A stretch of DNA of 64,000 nt from Pseudoalteromonas sp. 0303. GTDB lineage: Bacteria; Pseudomonadota; Gammaproteobacteria; Enterobacterales; Alteromonadaceae. Below, in pieces: positions 44,970 to 54,926 of the stretch. A program made the translations under genes and the position numbers. The stretch covers positions 1 through 64,000 of the forward strand of contig NZ_JABVXF010000022.1 of NCBI RefSeq assembly GCF_013349995.1. Direction: 5' to 3'. The first letter of the stretch is position 1. Every line of letters begins with the position of its first letter. The notes under the pieces are model-generated. The model had not been told where the DNA came from, ran no database searches, and saw nothing but the letters and a program-made list of their open reading frames with translations.

Positions 44970-46705
44970 GATGGTTCCTTATTTGTTTGTAAGGTTATTA
45001 TAAATTGTGCACCACCTTCAGGGCGGTTATGCGCAGATAATCGACCGTTAAATGAGTCGATAATTTGCCGTGAAATAGATAAACCCAAACCTAAACCGTT
45101 GCTGGTTTTAGTACTGTAAAATGGCTCAAAGATGTTACCCAATGCATGTTGATCAATACCTGGGCCTGTATCAAGAATAGAGAGTTTTACGCGGTCGTCG
45201 AATAGTTCGAGGTCGAAACTCAATTCGCGCTTTTCAGATTCACTCATTGCTTGGCTAGCATTGGTGATCACGTTGACCAAGACTTGTTCAAACTTAACGC
45301 TATCGACCCACACCGTTATGTTTGCATCAATATCAGCAGCTTTTACCTCGATATCGTCTTGCTTTAACTGGGCGCTGGCGATCATTAACGCATTTTTTAA
45401 CATGCTCGCTAAGCTTTGCTGCCTAAGTTGGGTTTGTGCGGGTTTACTAAAATGTTTAAGCTGAGCGACAATTTTGTGAACACGCTCTATTAGAGATTGC
45501 ACCAGCACTAAATTTTCGCTGGCTTGTTCAATATTGCCTTTAATAAGCAGCCTCTTTGCACTTACTAAATAAGTGTTCATGGCACTTAAGGGCTGATTGA
45601 TTTCATGGTTAATGCCCGCACTTAATTGACCTATCGTTGCAAGCTTAGCTGTTTGGATCAGTGCTTTTTGCGCTTTTTCGAGCGCTTGGGTTCGTTCAAT
45701 TACTTCTTGCTCAAGGCTATGTCTTGAAAACAAGAGCTTTTTGTAGCCCGCAAAGCGCACCATCGCCATATGAATAAGCACAACAGCAATAGCATAAAAC
45801 ACACTAAACCAAAGCAGCCGAGGTATTTGCGCAAGCTCCACATTAGTTACATCCACCAGCACACTGGCTTTGGCATTTATAATGTCTATTGTTTCTGTGG
45901 CACTAATAAAGCGCGCTTGCTTGCCATTAAGCTGAATATTTTGCTGTGCGGTTTGTTCACTTAAAGACTTATGATTATGATTAAGTAAACTCGGTTTATG
46001 AGACAAGTAGCGGCGCGACTTAACCAAAGCAGCCATTTGTTCGTCGTTAAGCGATTCAAGTGACTTTAATCGCCAGTCCTCAACGTCTGACATCACAATA
46101 ACGCTATCTTCTAGTGCAATATAAAAGTGGGTGCTGTCTGATGCATTAAGTAGCTGGCGGTCTTGTTCAAACTTTTTAGCATTCACTTTTAAAGTGACAA
46201 CGGCAATAACTTTGCCTTTATCAATAACCGGCTCTGAAAAGTAAATGCCCCGCTCACTTGAGCGCATACCTAAAGCAAAATAAGCTACTTTTTCACCTTG
46301 CTTGGCTAAATAAAAATAAGGTCGAAAAGCAAAGTTACTACCCAAAAAGGTGTAATCAACTTGCCAGTTACTACTTGCCACCACCGAGCCTGTTAAATCC
46401 ATTAAATAGACATCTGATGCACCGCTGGCACGTTGAATATCTTCTAAATAATAATTAACAGCTTGCTCGCCTATACCTTGCTTAACCACAAAAGATTTAA
46501 CTAAATCATTGGCACTGACTAAGGTCGGAATTGTTTTAAATCGGGCTAATTCGCTTGAAAAATAATGACTTAACTGAGTAGCTTGAACACGGCTTTGTTG
46601 CTCTGCTTGTTGATAGTCGTGAGCGCGTCCGACGTAAAAAACTAATACAAGCAACAATAAAAGCATTGCACCTGCAATAACTAACTTTTTACTTAATGAC
46701 GACAT
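44966..46705 (-). CDS. dctB: sensor histidine kinase DctB-like
   Basis: A 579-residue membrane sensor: helix at about residues 8-26, periplasmic sensing region of about 260 residues (dCACHE type), second helix near 305-325, a coiled segment, H-box INHEINQPLSAMN, and an ATPase domain with NVITNASQAMS, DTGPGI and GLGLGLSISRQI. The H-box and two-helix layout match DctB, which senses C4-dicarboxylates and phosphorylates DctD. Confidence 0.9.
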   Translation of the reverse strand: MSSLSKKLVIAGAMLLLLLVLVFYVGRAHDYQQAEQQSRVQATQLSHYFSSELARFKTIPTLVSANDLVKSFVVKQGIGEQAVNYYLEDIQRASGASDVYLMDLTGSVVASSNWQVDYTFLGSNFAFRPYFYLAKQGEKVAYFALGMRSSERGIYFSEPVIDKGKVIAVVTLKVNAKKFEQDRQLLNASDSTHFYIALEDSVIVMSDVEDWRLKSLESLNDEQMAALVKSRRYLSHKPSLLNHNHKSLSEQTAQQNIQLNGKQARFISATETIDIINAKASVLVDVTNVELAQIPRLLWFSVFYAIAVVLIHMAMVRFAGYKKLLFSRHSLEQEVIERTQALEKAQKALIQTAKLATIGQLSAGINHEINQPLSAMNTYLVSAKRLLIKGNIEQASENLVLVQSLIERVHKIVAQLKHFSKPAQTQLRQQSLASMLKNALMIASAQLKQDDIEVKAADIDANITVWVDSVKFEQVLVNVITNASQAMSESEKRELSFDLELFDDRVKLSILDTGPGIDQHALGNIFEPFYSTKTSNGLGLGLSISRQIIDSFNGRLSAHNRPEGGAQFIITLQTNKEPS

Positions 46706-46728
46706 TCAAACCTTTGCGAGCAGCGCAA

Positions 46729-48711
46729 CTAGAAATTGAACTGGTAGTGTAACGATAAATCTTCTGTTGTACCAGCGACAGCGCCATTGTCCATTCGTGG
46801 ATCAAACACATTATATTTTTTGCCTAACAGGTTTTCTGCTTTAAGCATTAGTTGACTGTTTGCGTTTAACTGCCATTTCAAGCTGCCACCTAATAAGCTA
46901 TAGGCAGACTGTTTAAAGTGAGCACCGGTAACAGAACTTACTTCTACTTTATCACGCCACAATAGGTTTAAACTCACTTGCCAGCTGTCAGATAAATTAT
47001 AACTACTCACTAAGCTTGCAAAACGCTTAAAGCTCGCATTAATTGGATCTTCAAAGTATTGCGTATAGGTACCTGTTACAGTGAACTCTTTACTTGATTG
47101 CCAAGTAGCATCAAGCTCAATACCACTGTTTTGAGTATTAAATGAGTTTGTAAAAGTAAACAAGGCATCATTAGATTGCGTTGGCTCAATATTTATAAAA
47201 TCATTGAGTTCATTATAAAAAAGCACAGCATTAGCTTGTAACTCTGAGGTTTGATAATGCCAAACAAGCTCAGTGGTTTTTACCGACTCAGAGCGAAGTG
47301 ACGGGTTGCCTACAGTGACATCATCATTTGAAAAAAGCTCATTCGTAACCGGGGTTCTGAACGATTCGCCATATTGCAGTTTAACGGTATGCTCTGGGTT
47401 TATTACATAAACACCCGCAAGTCGAGGCGAAAGTTTACTGTCGATGTCTTTCACATCGTCGTAGCGTGCCCCTACAAATAAAGTAAGTGCCTCTGAATAA
47501 GGTATTTTTAACTGCCCGTAGGCACTATATGTTTCGAAGGTATATTTAAGTGATGCAAATTCAGGAAAGTCCATTACAGTCACGATACCTTGCTGATAAT
47601 AAGCGGGGTCAATAATCACTAACATCGACTCATCATCATAGTAATTAGTACGCCCCCCTGCTTCGACTTGTTTCGCCTCTGCGTATTCTATACCCGCCGC
47701 AAGCTGCCATTGATTTTCAAATTGATAACTCAGTTCAGTCTCAAATTTGCTATCGGTCGTTTGCCAAGCTGGACCAAGTAAAAAGTCAGGTATATCGTCA
47801 AACGCAGCGATTAAACCAGCACTTGAGATATTATGTTTAGTGTACGAGTAACTAGAGTCTAGTTTTAACTTATCGTTATTAATCCAGTTATATTTAACGC
47901 CAACAAAGGTGTTATCACTGGTGTGTTGATTTTGCGTTGAATAGCCGGCAAGGTTTAAAAATTCATCAAGAGAGGTTTCATTGTAGCGCGCGCGTAGTTT
48001 CAGCTTTTTGTAATCAACACCCGCTTCTAGGTAAAGCGCCTCAAGAGGGTCTTTTACTCCTTGCAGGTAGCTTTCGCCGTCTTTTTGATCATACGAAAAA
48101 CTCGCAAAGAGTGATGTATCATCACTTAAAGAGGTATTGAACTGCCCTGTTGCCCCGTAGCGACCATTATTGCCAACCACAAGTTGCAGAGCATTTCGCT
48201 CTTTAGAAGTAACAATATTCATCACCCCTAAAAACGCATTACTGCCATACAGCGCCGAGCCTGGACCGCGAATAAACTCAATTTTTTCAATGATTTCAAT
48301 AGGAATATAAGGCATGTAAACAGAGGCTTTACCAAATGATGATTCATTGACACGCTCACCATTGATCATCACCAGTACATTGCCGCTATCAAGGTATACA
48401 CCTCGAGCATGATCTTTAGGCACAGCACCAACCCAATCGCCACGGGTTGATTGCATACCCGGCACAAAGTTCATTACCTCATAGGCGTTATCAACACCAA
48501 GTGCTTGAATTTGTTTACGACTAAAGACACTCATTGTCGAGGGAACAGAAGACAGGGTTTCGCTGGTTTTACTAGCAATATCGACTTGCACATTAAGCAA
48601 GTCTTCAAAACTTAAAGAGAATAAGTCTTGCTCGTCAGTCGCATTTGCAACCATTGGAATGGTTGAGGCAACTGCAATTGAAAAAAGTGCTGAACATCTT
48701 AAAAGCTTCAC
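46729..48711 (-). CDS. TonB-dependent receptor
   Basis: An outer-membrane receptor of about 660 residues: signal peptide (KLLRCSALFSIAVASTIPMVANA), plug (FSLSFEDLLNVQVDIASK, GVMNIVTSKERN) and barrel ending LSLHYQFNF. I place the start at GTG 48711 because it gives a clean signal peptide; the open frame runs 78 bp further from a TTG but adds no sensible start, and no ATG fits. The plug style is like colicin I/vitamin B12-type receptors. It follows dctB on the other side by 23 bp. Ligand unknown. Confidence 0.85.
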   Translation of the reverse strand: MKLLRCSALFSIAVASTIPMVANATDEQDLFSLSFEDLLNVQVDIASKTSETLSSVPSTMSVFSRKQIQALGVDNAYEVMNFVPGMQSTRGDWVGAVPKDHARGVYLDSGNVLVMINGERVNESSFGKASVYMPYIPIEIIEKIEFIRGPGSALYGSNAFLGVMNIVTSKERNALQLVVGNNGRYGATGQFNTSLSDDTSLFASFSYDQKDGESYLQGVKDPLEALYLEAGVDYKKLKLRARYNETSLDEFLNLAGYSTQNQHTSDNTFVGVKYNWINNDKLKLDSSYSYTKHNISSAGLIAAFDDIPDFLLGPAWQTTDSKFETELSYQFENQWQLAAGIEYAEAKQVEAGGRTNYYDDESMLVIIDPAYYQQGIVTVMDFPEFASLKYTFETYSAYGQLKIPYSEALTLFVGARYDDVKDIDSKLSPRLAGVYVINPEHTVKLQYGESFRTPVTNELFSNDDVTVGNPSLRSESVKTTELVWHYQTSELQANAVLFYNELNDFINIEPTQSNDALFTFTNSFNTQNSGIELDATWQSSKEFTVTGTYTQYFEDPINASFKRFASLVSSYNLSDSWQVSLNLLWRDKVEVSSVTGAHFKQSAYSLLGGSLKWQLNANSQLMLKAENLLGKKYNVFDPRMDNGAVAGTTEDLSLHYQFNF

Positions 48712-48840
48712 GCTGCGAGATACCTGTACTAATAGCCCATGCTGCAAAAGCAACACCTTGTTTACACTATTAATACAAAAGATTGGCAAGCTTGCAATGT
48801 TTTTATAGTTTTAGTTGATGAGTTCTCGGAAGTAGATACA

Positions 48841-48872
48841 AAAAAACCCACTTTCAGATAAAAATGGGTTTT
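48841..48872 (-). terminator. terminator of the CBU_0592-like gene
   Basis: The 8-bp stem AAAACCCA (48843-48850) / TGGGTTTT (48865-48872) is followed on the minus strand by more T residues. Confidence 0.75.
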
Positions 48873-48894
48873 AATTTTGTTGAGCCAAGCTTAA

Positions 48895-49164
48895 TTAAGC
48901 TGTTTCAACATTACCAGTACGCTTTGCCTTGATGTACTTATATAAACCAATAAGTGACGCCGCTATCCAGAAAATTTCGATAACAAAACTAGCAAGGTTA
49001 AAGTTATAACAAAGGCTAATTAGTAACAGAATCGCGCCTGTTAAGTTCATCATGTTGTACACAAGGCCGGTTGGCGATGCTTTATTCAGTTGTAATAAAA
49101 AGAAAGCACCAACCACTAAGAATGTGCCTGTCATGCCAATAATATCAAATAAAAGTGCTATCAC
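48895..49164 (-). CDS. CBU_0592-family small membrane protein
   Basis: An 89-residue protein with three hydrophobic helices (LLFDIIGMTGTFLVVGAFFLLQ, YNMMNLTGAILLLISLCY, FVIEIFWIAASLIGLYKY). It matches the CBU_0592-type family of unknown function. Single gene with its own terminator. Confidence 0.75.
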   Translation of the reverse strand: MIALLFDIIGMTGTFLVVGAFFLLQLNKASPTGLVYNMMNLTGAILLLISLCYNFNLASFVIEIFWIAASLIGLYKYIKAKRTGNVETA

Positions 49165-49312
49165 GTGCGTGAGTCCATTTTGTTCATGTGTTTATACCCA
49201 TACAACTGGCCCAATCCATGGGGTGGGTTGTTTTCATTCATTGAAACAGCAAACCGGTCAATAGTATCAGAGCATGAGGAAGAAACGAGGATAAATGTCC
49301 GTTTTTTTAATT

Positions 49313-49564
49313 CTATTTATGGGTCACTTTACCACCGATGATTTTTAGAGCAGGTGCGCCGCGGATCATGGTTTCGCGGGCGAATTGACGTTGGCAGTCA
49401 GGGCAGATACCTGTTTCATTGGTAAAGTCTTGGCTAATACGTTCAACAAAACATTTAACCAACGCTCCTTTTCCACCTTTGCGGTATTTAAATAATTGGG
49501 TTTTACATTGTGAGCAAAAAATATCGACTGTTTTGGTCGGGCCTTTTTTGTTTGGTTTTGCCAT
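49313..49564 (-). CDS. small zinc-ribbon protein
   Basis: An 83-residue basic protein with two CxxC pairs (FCSQC and CPDC) that would bind one Zn ion. No other domain. The family occurs in gammaproteobacteria without known function; nucleic-acid or protein contact is possible. Confidence 0.78.
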   Translation of the reverse strand: MAKPNKKGPTKTVDIFCSQCKTQLFKYRKGGKGALVKCFVERISQDFTNETGICPDCQRQFARETMIRGAPALKIIGGKVTHK

Positions 49565-49603
49565 TACAACTACATTGCTAAAATAAAACCTTACCTTAAC
49601 ATG

Positions 49604-50008
49604 TTAGGGCCAGAGCCCCAAAACTAAGCCGATAACAGAAAACTGTAATATTGAATAACTTGCATTAACTAAGAACAATTTTAATGGGCGTTGTTCAAAA
49701 ATATAGCCAATACCTAAGGCACAGCTAACCCAGCACAGGCCAATAATAAACCCTGTGCCAACAGCTACTCCCACATTGACATTTGCGCCAATAAATAACG
49801 ATAAACTAAATGCAATTAAACAACATAAAACAAAGCTGCCGCCAAACACCATTACTGGGTTGATGCTTTGCAGGTCAAGTTCAGTTAAACCACAGCTTTC
49901 CATCCAAATACGTTTAAAAAGCCAAGGTGAATACCACACAGCGCCTAATAGAAAAGATGCAAGGGCAGCAAAAAAGATCGCGAAGAAATTAAGTTCAGAA
50001 AAATGCAT
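49604..50008 (-). CDS. DUF1761 membrane protein
   Basis: A 134-residue protein with four membrane helices and the family motif AVWYSPWLFKRIWME near residue 25. Function unknown. It is 39 bp upstream of the zinc-ribbon gene on the same strand. Confidence 0.8.
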   Translation of the reverse strand: MHFSELNFFAIFFAALASFLLGAVWYSPWLFKRIWMESCGLTELDLQSINPVMVFGGSFVLCCLIAFSLSLFIGANVNVGVAVGTGFIIGLCWVSCALGIGYIFEQRPLKLFLVNASYSILQFSVIGLVLGLWP

Positions 50009-50160
50009 ACACCAGACTCATACAACTAACAGGGTTAATTTGACTTTAGTTAAGGATCAGCGATGCAGCAAATCAAAAAGGCTGAGATTTGTACCCATTT
50101 ACACTTAAACCATACTTTTGCATTAAACCTTGGATTATTTCAGTTTAATAAACAATCAAT

Positions 50161-50694
50161 CTAGTGTTGTACGGGTTTTTTCTGTAATTTACGTTGTAGG
50201 GTTCTTCTGTGCATATTCAGTTGGCGCGCAGTTTCAGAGATATTACCATTGTTGCTATGCAATACATGTTGAATATGCTCCCACTCAAGACGCTCTGGCG
50301 ACATTATCTGGCTTGGCTCTTGGTTTACCGATGAGGCACCAGCTTCAACATCACCCAAGATTGTTTTTAATAATGAATTGAAATCGACAGGCTTTGGTAA
50401 GTAGTCATCAGCACCTAAACGTATCGCTTCTACTGCACTGGCAATACTGGCAAACCCCGTGAGCAATACGATACGAGCTGAAGGAAATTGTTCTCTTAAA
50501 GGTTTAATTAGCGCAAGGCCGTTATCATCCCCGAGTTTTAAATCCACCAGAAAGTGGCTTGCCTCAAAAGTGGTTGTTTTTTGTAAAGCTTGCTCAGCGT
50601 TATGAGCAAGTGAACATGTGAAGCCTTGTTTTGCAAAGCGCCTCGCAAGCGTGCTGGCTAGGTTTACATCGTCTTCAATAATTAAAAGTTTCAT
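50161..50694 (-). CDS. response regulator, RegA/PrrA family
   Basis: A 177-residue regulator. Receiver domain with Asp51 (LVDLKLGDDNG), a short linker and a Fis-like HTH (NNGNISETARQLNMHRRTLQRKL), typical of RegA/PrrA/ActR. It overlaps its partner kinase gene by 4 bp. RegBA systems respond to redox or respiratory state and control energy genes. Confidence 0.88.
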   Translation of the reverse strand: MKLLIIEDDVNLASTLARRFAKQGFTCSLAHNAEQALQKTTTFEASHFLVDLKLGDDNGLALIKPLREQFPSARIVLLTGFASIASAVEAIRLGADDYLPKPVDFNSLLKTILGDVEAGASSVNQEPSQIMSPERLEWEHIQHVLHSNNGNISETARQLNMHRRTLQRKLQKKPVQH

Positions 50695-51902
50695 ACAATT
50701 TTTAAACTAACCATCGCAATCGCGCCTTGCTGTGGGTGATTACTGAGTGTTAATGAGCCATTTAAGCGCTCTAAGGTTACATTAGAAAGCATAACTGCCA
50801 TTCCCATTCCATCGCTACTTGGCATGAGCTGACCGCCTAATGATGCCATTTGTTGCTCGCTAAATCCTTGACCGAAATCACGTAACGACAATGAAAGTAT
50901 TTGCTCATCGATTTGCCATTTAGCTTCGATGTTGTGTTGCTGATTATGGTTATTTGCCGATACGGCGTTTTGCAACAAGTTTAAAATAGCCGGTAACAGC
51001 ATAGCATCACTTAAAATCGAACAATCAGGGGCATCATTTAGCCACTGTAAGCTTTGCTCAGGAAAATGCAGAGTCATCGCATCTTGAATGGTGTTTTGTA
51101 ATGTTTTAGCACTAATCGCTTGTTGTGTTTCACCGGTTCTTAGTGCATTTGAAAGTGACCTAAAATGAGCAAGTTGCTCTTTACACTGAGCTAATGGCTT
51201 GGCCATTTCTTGCACAATGGGGTCATCAGCTTGTTGCTCTTGTAGCTCTTCAAATAATAGCTGTAAGTTTGCTATCGGCGTTGCAAGTTGATGCGTTACT
51301 TGTGCGGCAGCGCCATCAAGCGTTAATAATTGCTCATGCCTTAATTGTTGCTCGCGGGTACGGGAAATAGTAGCTTCTCTGGCTCTTAACGTACTATTTA
51401 ATGTGCCAATTACAAAGGCAATAACGATGGCGCTTATAACAAAGTTAATCCACATACCAATAAAATGATGAGTCATCTGCATTTGGTGCATGGTGTGTTC
51501 GGGCATTTTTATCAGTAAAAAACTATAAGCTGCGATTGCCAGCACAGCTGTGTAAGCAAGCCCTTTCGCATTAACAGTCACCGCCGCTATCATTATTGGT
51601 AACAGTAATAACGAAACAAATGCATTTGTTGCTCCACCACTTAAGGAGAGCAAAATAGTTAAAAACAATAAGTCGGCTGTCAACTGCATCAACACAGCTG
51701 CTGGCTTGGCTTTCGTGACATTTCGGTAAGCGAATATACTTAACAGCTGAAAGATTGCTTCAATACAAATTACAGCAAGTAAAGGAAATAATGGAATTTG
51801 GTATTCAAACAGAAAATACACCGCAATCACAGCTACAAACTGCACGGCGATTGCGGCGCTTCTTAAAATTAATAGGCGACTGAGCGCCGGATCGGTTTGC
51901 AT
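50691..51902 (-). CDS. sensor histidine kinase, RegB/PrrB-like
   Basis: About 403 residues with six membrane helices, a loop GGATNAFVS resembling the quinone-sensing GGxxNPF motif of RegB, H-box VTHQLATPIANL, and an ATPase domain with LQNAVSANN and DFGQGFS. I use ATG 51902 (MQTDPALSRL), with AAGAG 7 nt upstream. A start at 51926 would overlap the preceding DUF4440 stop. The known redox-active Cys of RegB is not obvious. Confidence 0.85.
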   Translation of the reverse strand: MQTDPALSRLLILRSAAIAVQFVAVIAVYFLFEYQIPLFPLLAVICIEAIFQLLSIFAYRNVTKAKPAAVLMQLTADLLFLTILLSLSGGATNAFVSLLLLPIMIAAVTVNAKGLAYTAVLAIAAYSFLLIKMPEHTMHQMQMTHHFIGMWINFVISAIVIAFVIGTLNSTLRAREATISRTREQQLRHEQLLTLDGAAAQVTHQLATPIANLQLLFEELQEQQADDPIVQEMAKPLAQCKEQLAHFRSLSNALRTGETQQAISAKTLQNTIQDAMTLHFPEQSLQWLNDAPDCSILSDAMLLPAILNLLQNAVSANNHNQQHNIEAKWQIDEQILSLSLRDFGQGFSEQQMASLGGQLMPSSDGMGMAVMLSNVTLERLNGSLTLSNHPQQGAIAMVSLKIV

Positions 51903-51918
51903 AACGGACTCTTTAAGC

Positions 51919-52323
51919 TTAATCATCGTCCATTGAAATTGTAAAAACAGCACAAGGCGTTCCTTGATGAAACACCATTTGCCATTGTTTACCATTAAAA
52001 CGCCACAGTGACATACGCACTGAGTAGTTAAACTCTGAGCGAGCTGAACGTCTAAAGGCCGCTTGATAGCTTAGCTGTGCAATATCATCACTAAGCATTC
52101 GGCCTTTAAAATGTTGATTATAAAACTGAGGTACCACCTCAGTTGGCAGGCGGGTTAAAACTTGGAACTTATTAAATGACGTGCCATCAGCGGCTATTTC
52201 AATAAAATCATCATCAAGTAATGCATCAAGCGCTTCAGCAGATTGCCGTACCTCTGGCTCAAGGAGCTGTCGCTCTGCATCAATTAAATGATTAAATAAC
52301 GTCTCTTTAATTTTACCGCCCAT
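51919..52323 (-). CDS. DUF4440 (NTF2-like) protein
   Basis: A 134-residue cone-fold protein: LIDAERQLLEPEVRQSAEALDALLDDDFIEIAADGTSF opening and WRFNGKQWQMVFHQGTPC closing are typical of DUF4440/SnoaL-like domains. It sits between the amidohydrolase gene (8 bp) and the regB-like gene, in the same operon. Activity unknown. Confidence 0.82.
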   Translation of the reverse strand: MGGKIKETLFNHLIDAERQLLEPEVRQSAEALDALLDDDFIEIAADGTSFNKFQVLTRLPTEVVPQFYNQHFKGRMLSDDIAQLSYQAAFRRSARSEFNYSVRMSLWRFNGKQWQMVFHQGTPCAVFTISMDDD

Positions 52324-52331
52324 AGTAACCC

Positions 52332-53642
52332 TTACTGTTTGAGCACTTTACCGCCCTTCATAACAAACTGAACCTGACTAAGTTCGCTAATGTTATCAAG
52401 TACATTCATATTCACGCTGATAATATCTGCTTGTTTACCAACACTCAAGTCACCGAGGTTATCACTTTGACCTAATAGTTTAGCAGCTTCAACGGTGGCA
52501 GATTTAATAGCTTGCTTTGGCGTCATGCCATACTTTACCAATAACTCAAACTCTTTAGCATTATCACCATGCTTAGATACGCCTGAATCTGTACCAAAGG
52601 CTATTTTAACCTTGTTTTTTAATGCTAATTTAAACGATGCTTCCATTTTTGGCGCAACTACTTCAACTTTATCAGCAATTGCTTTTGGCATATTAGGGTT
52701 ATTTAGCACTTCTTCTTTTACTGTTGCGCCAGCGAGTAACGTTGGAACTAAATACGCGTCTTGCTTTTTAAAAAGCTTAACCGTGTCTTTATCTAAAAAA
52801 GAGCCATGCTCGATTGAATCAACACCCGCTCTAAGTGCTGCTTTTATACCTTCTGTGCCATGAGCATGAGCGGTCACTTTGCGGCCTAAATGATGGGCTG
52901 TGTTTACAATGGCACTGAGTTCTTCATCAGTAAATTGCTGATTAACCCCTGCCGCTGTATTACTTAATACACCACCTGTCGCGGTAATTTTAATTACATC
53001 GGCACCGCTTTTAATTACATCGCGTACTGCACGAGTGCAATCGGCAGCGCCATCACACACCCCTAAGCCACCCCCTTCTGTCGCTTTGGTGATATCACGG
53101 CGATAGCCATGCATATCACCGTGACCACCGGTCGGTGTGATCATATCCCCTGCTGCAAAAATGCGCGGGCCAACAATGTCGCCACGTTCAACTGCTCGCT
53201 TTAGTGGAAAGATAACTTGATAGCTGCTACCTAGGTCGCGCACAGAGGTAAAACCTGCATCAACCGTACGTTGTAAGTACTTTAGAGAACGAAGAGCGTA
53301 ATCGGCTTCGTATTCAGTTGCCCATTGGTGTGGGTTACGTTTTACATCTCGCTCAAAGGTAACATGAACGTGCATATCAATCAGACCCGGCAATACCATC
53401 TGATTTTTTAAATCAATAACATCTGCATCACTAAGGTTTAATTGCTGCTTTGTTAGAAAACCAGCTTTTATTGCGGCAATTTTATTGTCTTCAATAACCA
53501 GCGTTTGCTGCTCTTCGACATCTTGATCAGTGCCTGCCAGCATCTTTCCAGCATGAATAATGGTGGTTTGTGCATTAACAGCAAACGTAGATAATAAAGA
53601 CAGTACCGATAATGTGCTTATTTTTGGGTTTATTTTTTTCAT
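52332..53642 (-). CDS. exported amidohydrolase, prolidase-like (Xaa-Pro / Xaa-Arg type)
   Basis: A 436-residue enzyme with a signal peptide (cleaved before QTTIIHAG) and a complete amidohydrolase metal centre: HVHV in GLIDMHVHVTF, carboxylated Lys in GADVIKITATGG, His in TAHAHGTEG, His in SIEHGSFL and Asp in AFGTDSGV. It belongs to the group with prolidase-like and Xaa-Arg/Xaa-Lys carboxypeptidase members. It is the first gene of the amidohydrolase-DUF4440-RegBA run. Likely periplasmic dipeptidase; exact specificity unknown. Confidence 0.85.
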   Translation of the reverse strand: MKKINPKISTLSVLSLLSTFAVNAQTTIIHAGKMLAGTDQDVEEQQTLVIEDNKIAAIKAGFLTKQQLNLSDADVIDLKNQMVLPGLIDMHVHVTFERDVKRNPHQWATEYEADYALRSLKYLQRTVDAGFTSVRDLGSSYQVIFPLKRAVERGDIVGPRIFAAGDMITPTGGHGDMHGYRRDITKATEGGGLGVCDGAADCTRAVRDVIKSGADVIKITATGGVLSNTAAGVNQQFTDEELSAIVNTAHHLGRKVTAHAHGTEGIKAALRAGVDSIEHGSFLDKDTVKLFKKQDAYLVPTLLAGATVKEEVLNNPNMPKAIADKVEVVAPKMEASFKLALKNKVKIAFGTDSGVSKHGDNAKEFELLVKYGMTPKQAIKSATVEAAKLLGQSDNLGDLSVGKQADIISVNMNVLDNISELSQVQFVMKGGKVLKQ

Positions 53643-53793
53643 AATCGCCTCTTTTTTATACTAGGTTTAACTTAAATACTGAGTAAATGCCATTATTTAC
53701 GACATAGCGCAGCAATGAACTAGTGTTAACAAGTGAATTTTGATATAACTTCGGAAAAATTTAACAAGTCTGACCACATAAAGAGAACACATT

Positions 53794-54867
53794 ATGTCTT
53801 ATGCCCAAATTACTGGCTGGGGTAAATGTATACCACCAGCAAGCATCAGCAATGATGAAATTAGCAATATTGTTGATACCAACGATGAATGGATCACAAC
53901 ACGTACAGGCATCAAATCTCGCCGTGTCAGCCATGTTTCTACTGCCGATTTAGCGACCGTTGCCGCAAAGCAAGCCCTTGCTTGTGCTGGGGTTGATGGT
54001 AAAGACATTGATCTTGTACTTCTTGCGACTTGTACACCATCAACTATGGTGGCAAATACAGCCTCTTTAGTGCAAAAAAATATTGGTGCAGTTGGCGCAG
54101 CAGCAATGGATACTAACGCTGCATGTTCAGGCTTTTTATATGCATTACAAGCAGCAACGGCACAAATTCGTGCGGGCATGATCAAAAAAGCGGTCGTTAT
54201 TGCTGCTGAGCGCATGACTTGGTACATCAACTGGGCGCGCCGCGACAGTGCTGTATTATTCGGTGATGGTGCGGGTGCCGTTGTATTAGAAGCTTCAGAT
54301 ACACCATCAGGTTTACTTGCGACTAAAACCGGGTGTGACAGTGAAGATCGCGATATCTTGCACATCGAAAACTTTGGTAGCGATTTAAATAAGTACGAGC
54401 CAATTGGCCCGTCTAACTTATTATTCGAAGGTCGCGAGATCTTCAAGCGTGCTGTTAAAGGTATGAGTGAAGCTTGTGACGACGTGCTAAACCAAGCACA
54501 GTTAGAGCTTGATGACATTGACGTATTAGTTCCTCACCAAGCCAATTTACGTATTATCCAAGCTATTCAACAACGTTTGAAAGTAGCTGATGAAAAAGTA
54601 ATGGTGAACATTGCCGACTACGGTAATACGTCTGCTGCAACAATTGCGATTGCAATTTGTGAAGCTGTTGAGCAAGGCCTTATCAAACCAAACTCAAACA
54701 TTATGTCAGCGGCCTTTGGTGCAGGTTTAACTTGGGCGGCAAGTTACATTAAATGGGGCGAACGCGTGACACCAATTGCGGTATCTGATGCAGCCTTACC
54801 TAAGTGTGATAAAACAGGCCTTGAACTTGTTGCACCAGCTGTTGCAGCATGTAAAGCGGCAGAGTAA
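53794..54867 (+). CDS. beta-ketoacyl-ACP synthase III-type enzyme
   Basis: A 357-residue KAS III with catalytic Cys111 (DTNAACSGF), His248 (VPHQAN) and Asn278 (DYGNTSAA). It is about 35 residues longer than FabH, the extra part being a C-terminal tail. It is not in a fatty-acid gene cluster, so it may be a second copy with a different acyl preference. Single gene with a strong terminator after it. Confidence 0.85.
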   Translation: MSYAQITGWGKCIPPASISNDEISNIVDTNDEWITTRTGIKSRRVSHVSTADLATVAAKQALACAGVDGKDIDLVLLATCTPSTMVANTASLVQKNIGAVGAAAMDTNAACSGFLYALQAATAQIRAGMIKKAVVIAAERMTWYINWARRDSAVLFGDGAGAVVLEASDTPSGLLATKTGCDSEDRDILHIENFGSDLNKYEPIGPSNLLFEGREIFKRAVKGMSEACDDVLNQAQLELDDIDVLVPHQANLRIIQAIQQRLKVADEKVMVNIADYGNTSAATIAIAICEAVEQGLIKPNSNIMSAAFGAGLTWAASYIKWGERVTPIAVSDAALPKCDKTGLELVAPAVAACKAAE

Positions 54868-54889
54868 TCCTCGACACTCTTTAGTAGAA

Positions 54890-54915
54890 AAGCGCGGCTT
54901 AGTCCGCGTTTTTTT
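54890..54915 (+). terminator. terminator after KAS III gene
   Basis: CGCGG/CCGCG stem (54893-54897/54904-54908) followed by a T-run of seven. Confidence 0.8.
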
Positions 54916-54926
54916 ATGAGCAAAAA

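Noticed and set aside
53799..54518. A 239-codon leftward frame inside the KAS III gene
   Set aside because: Pure shadow: Ser/Ala/Thr-rich composition, opposite a gene with all catalytic residues.
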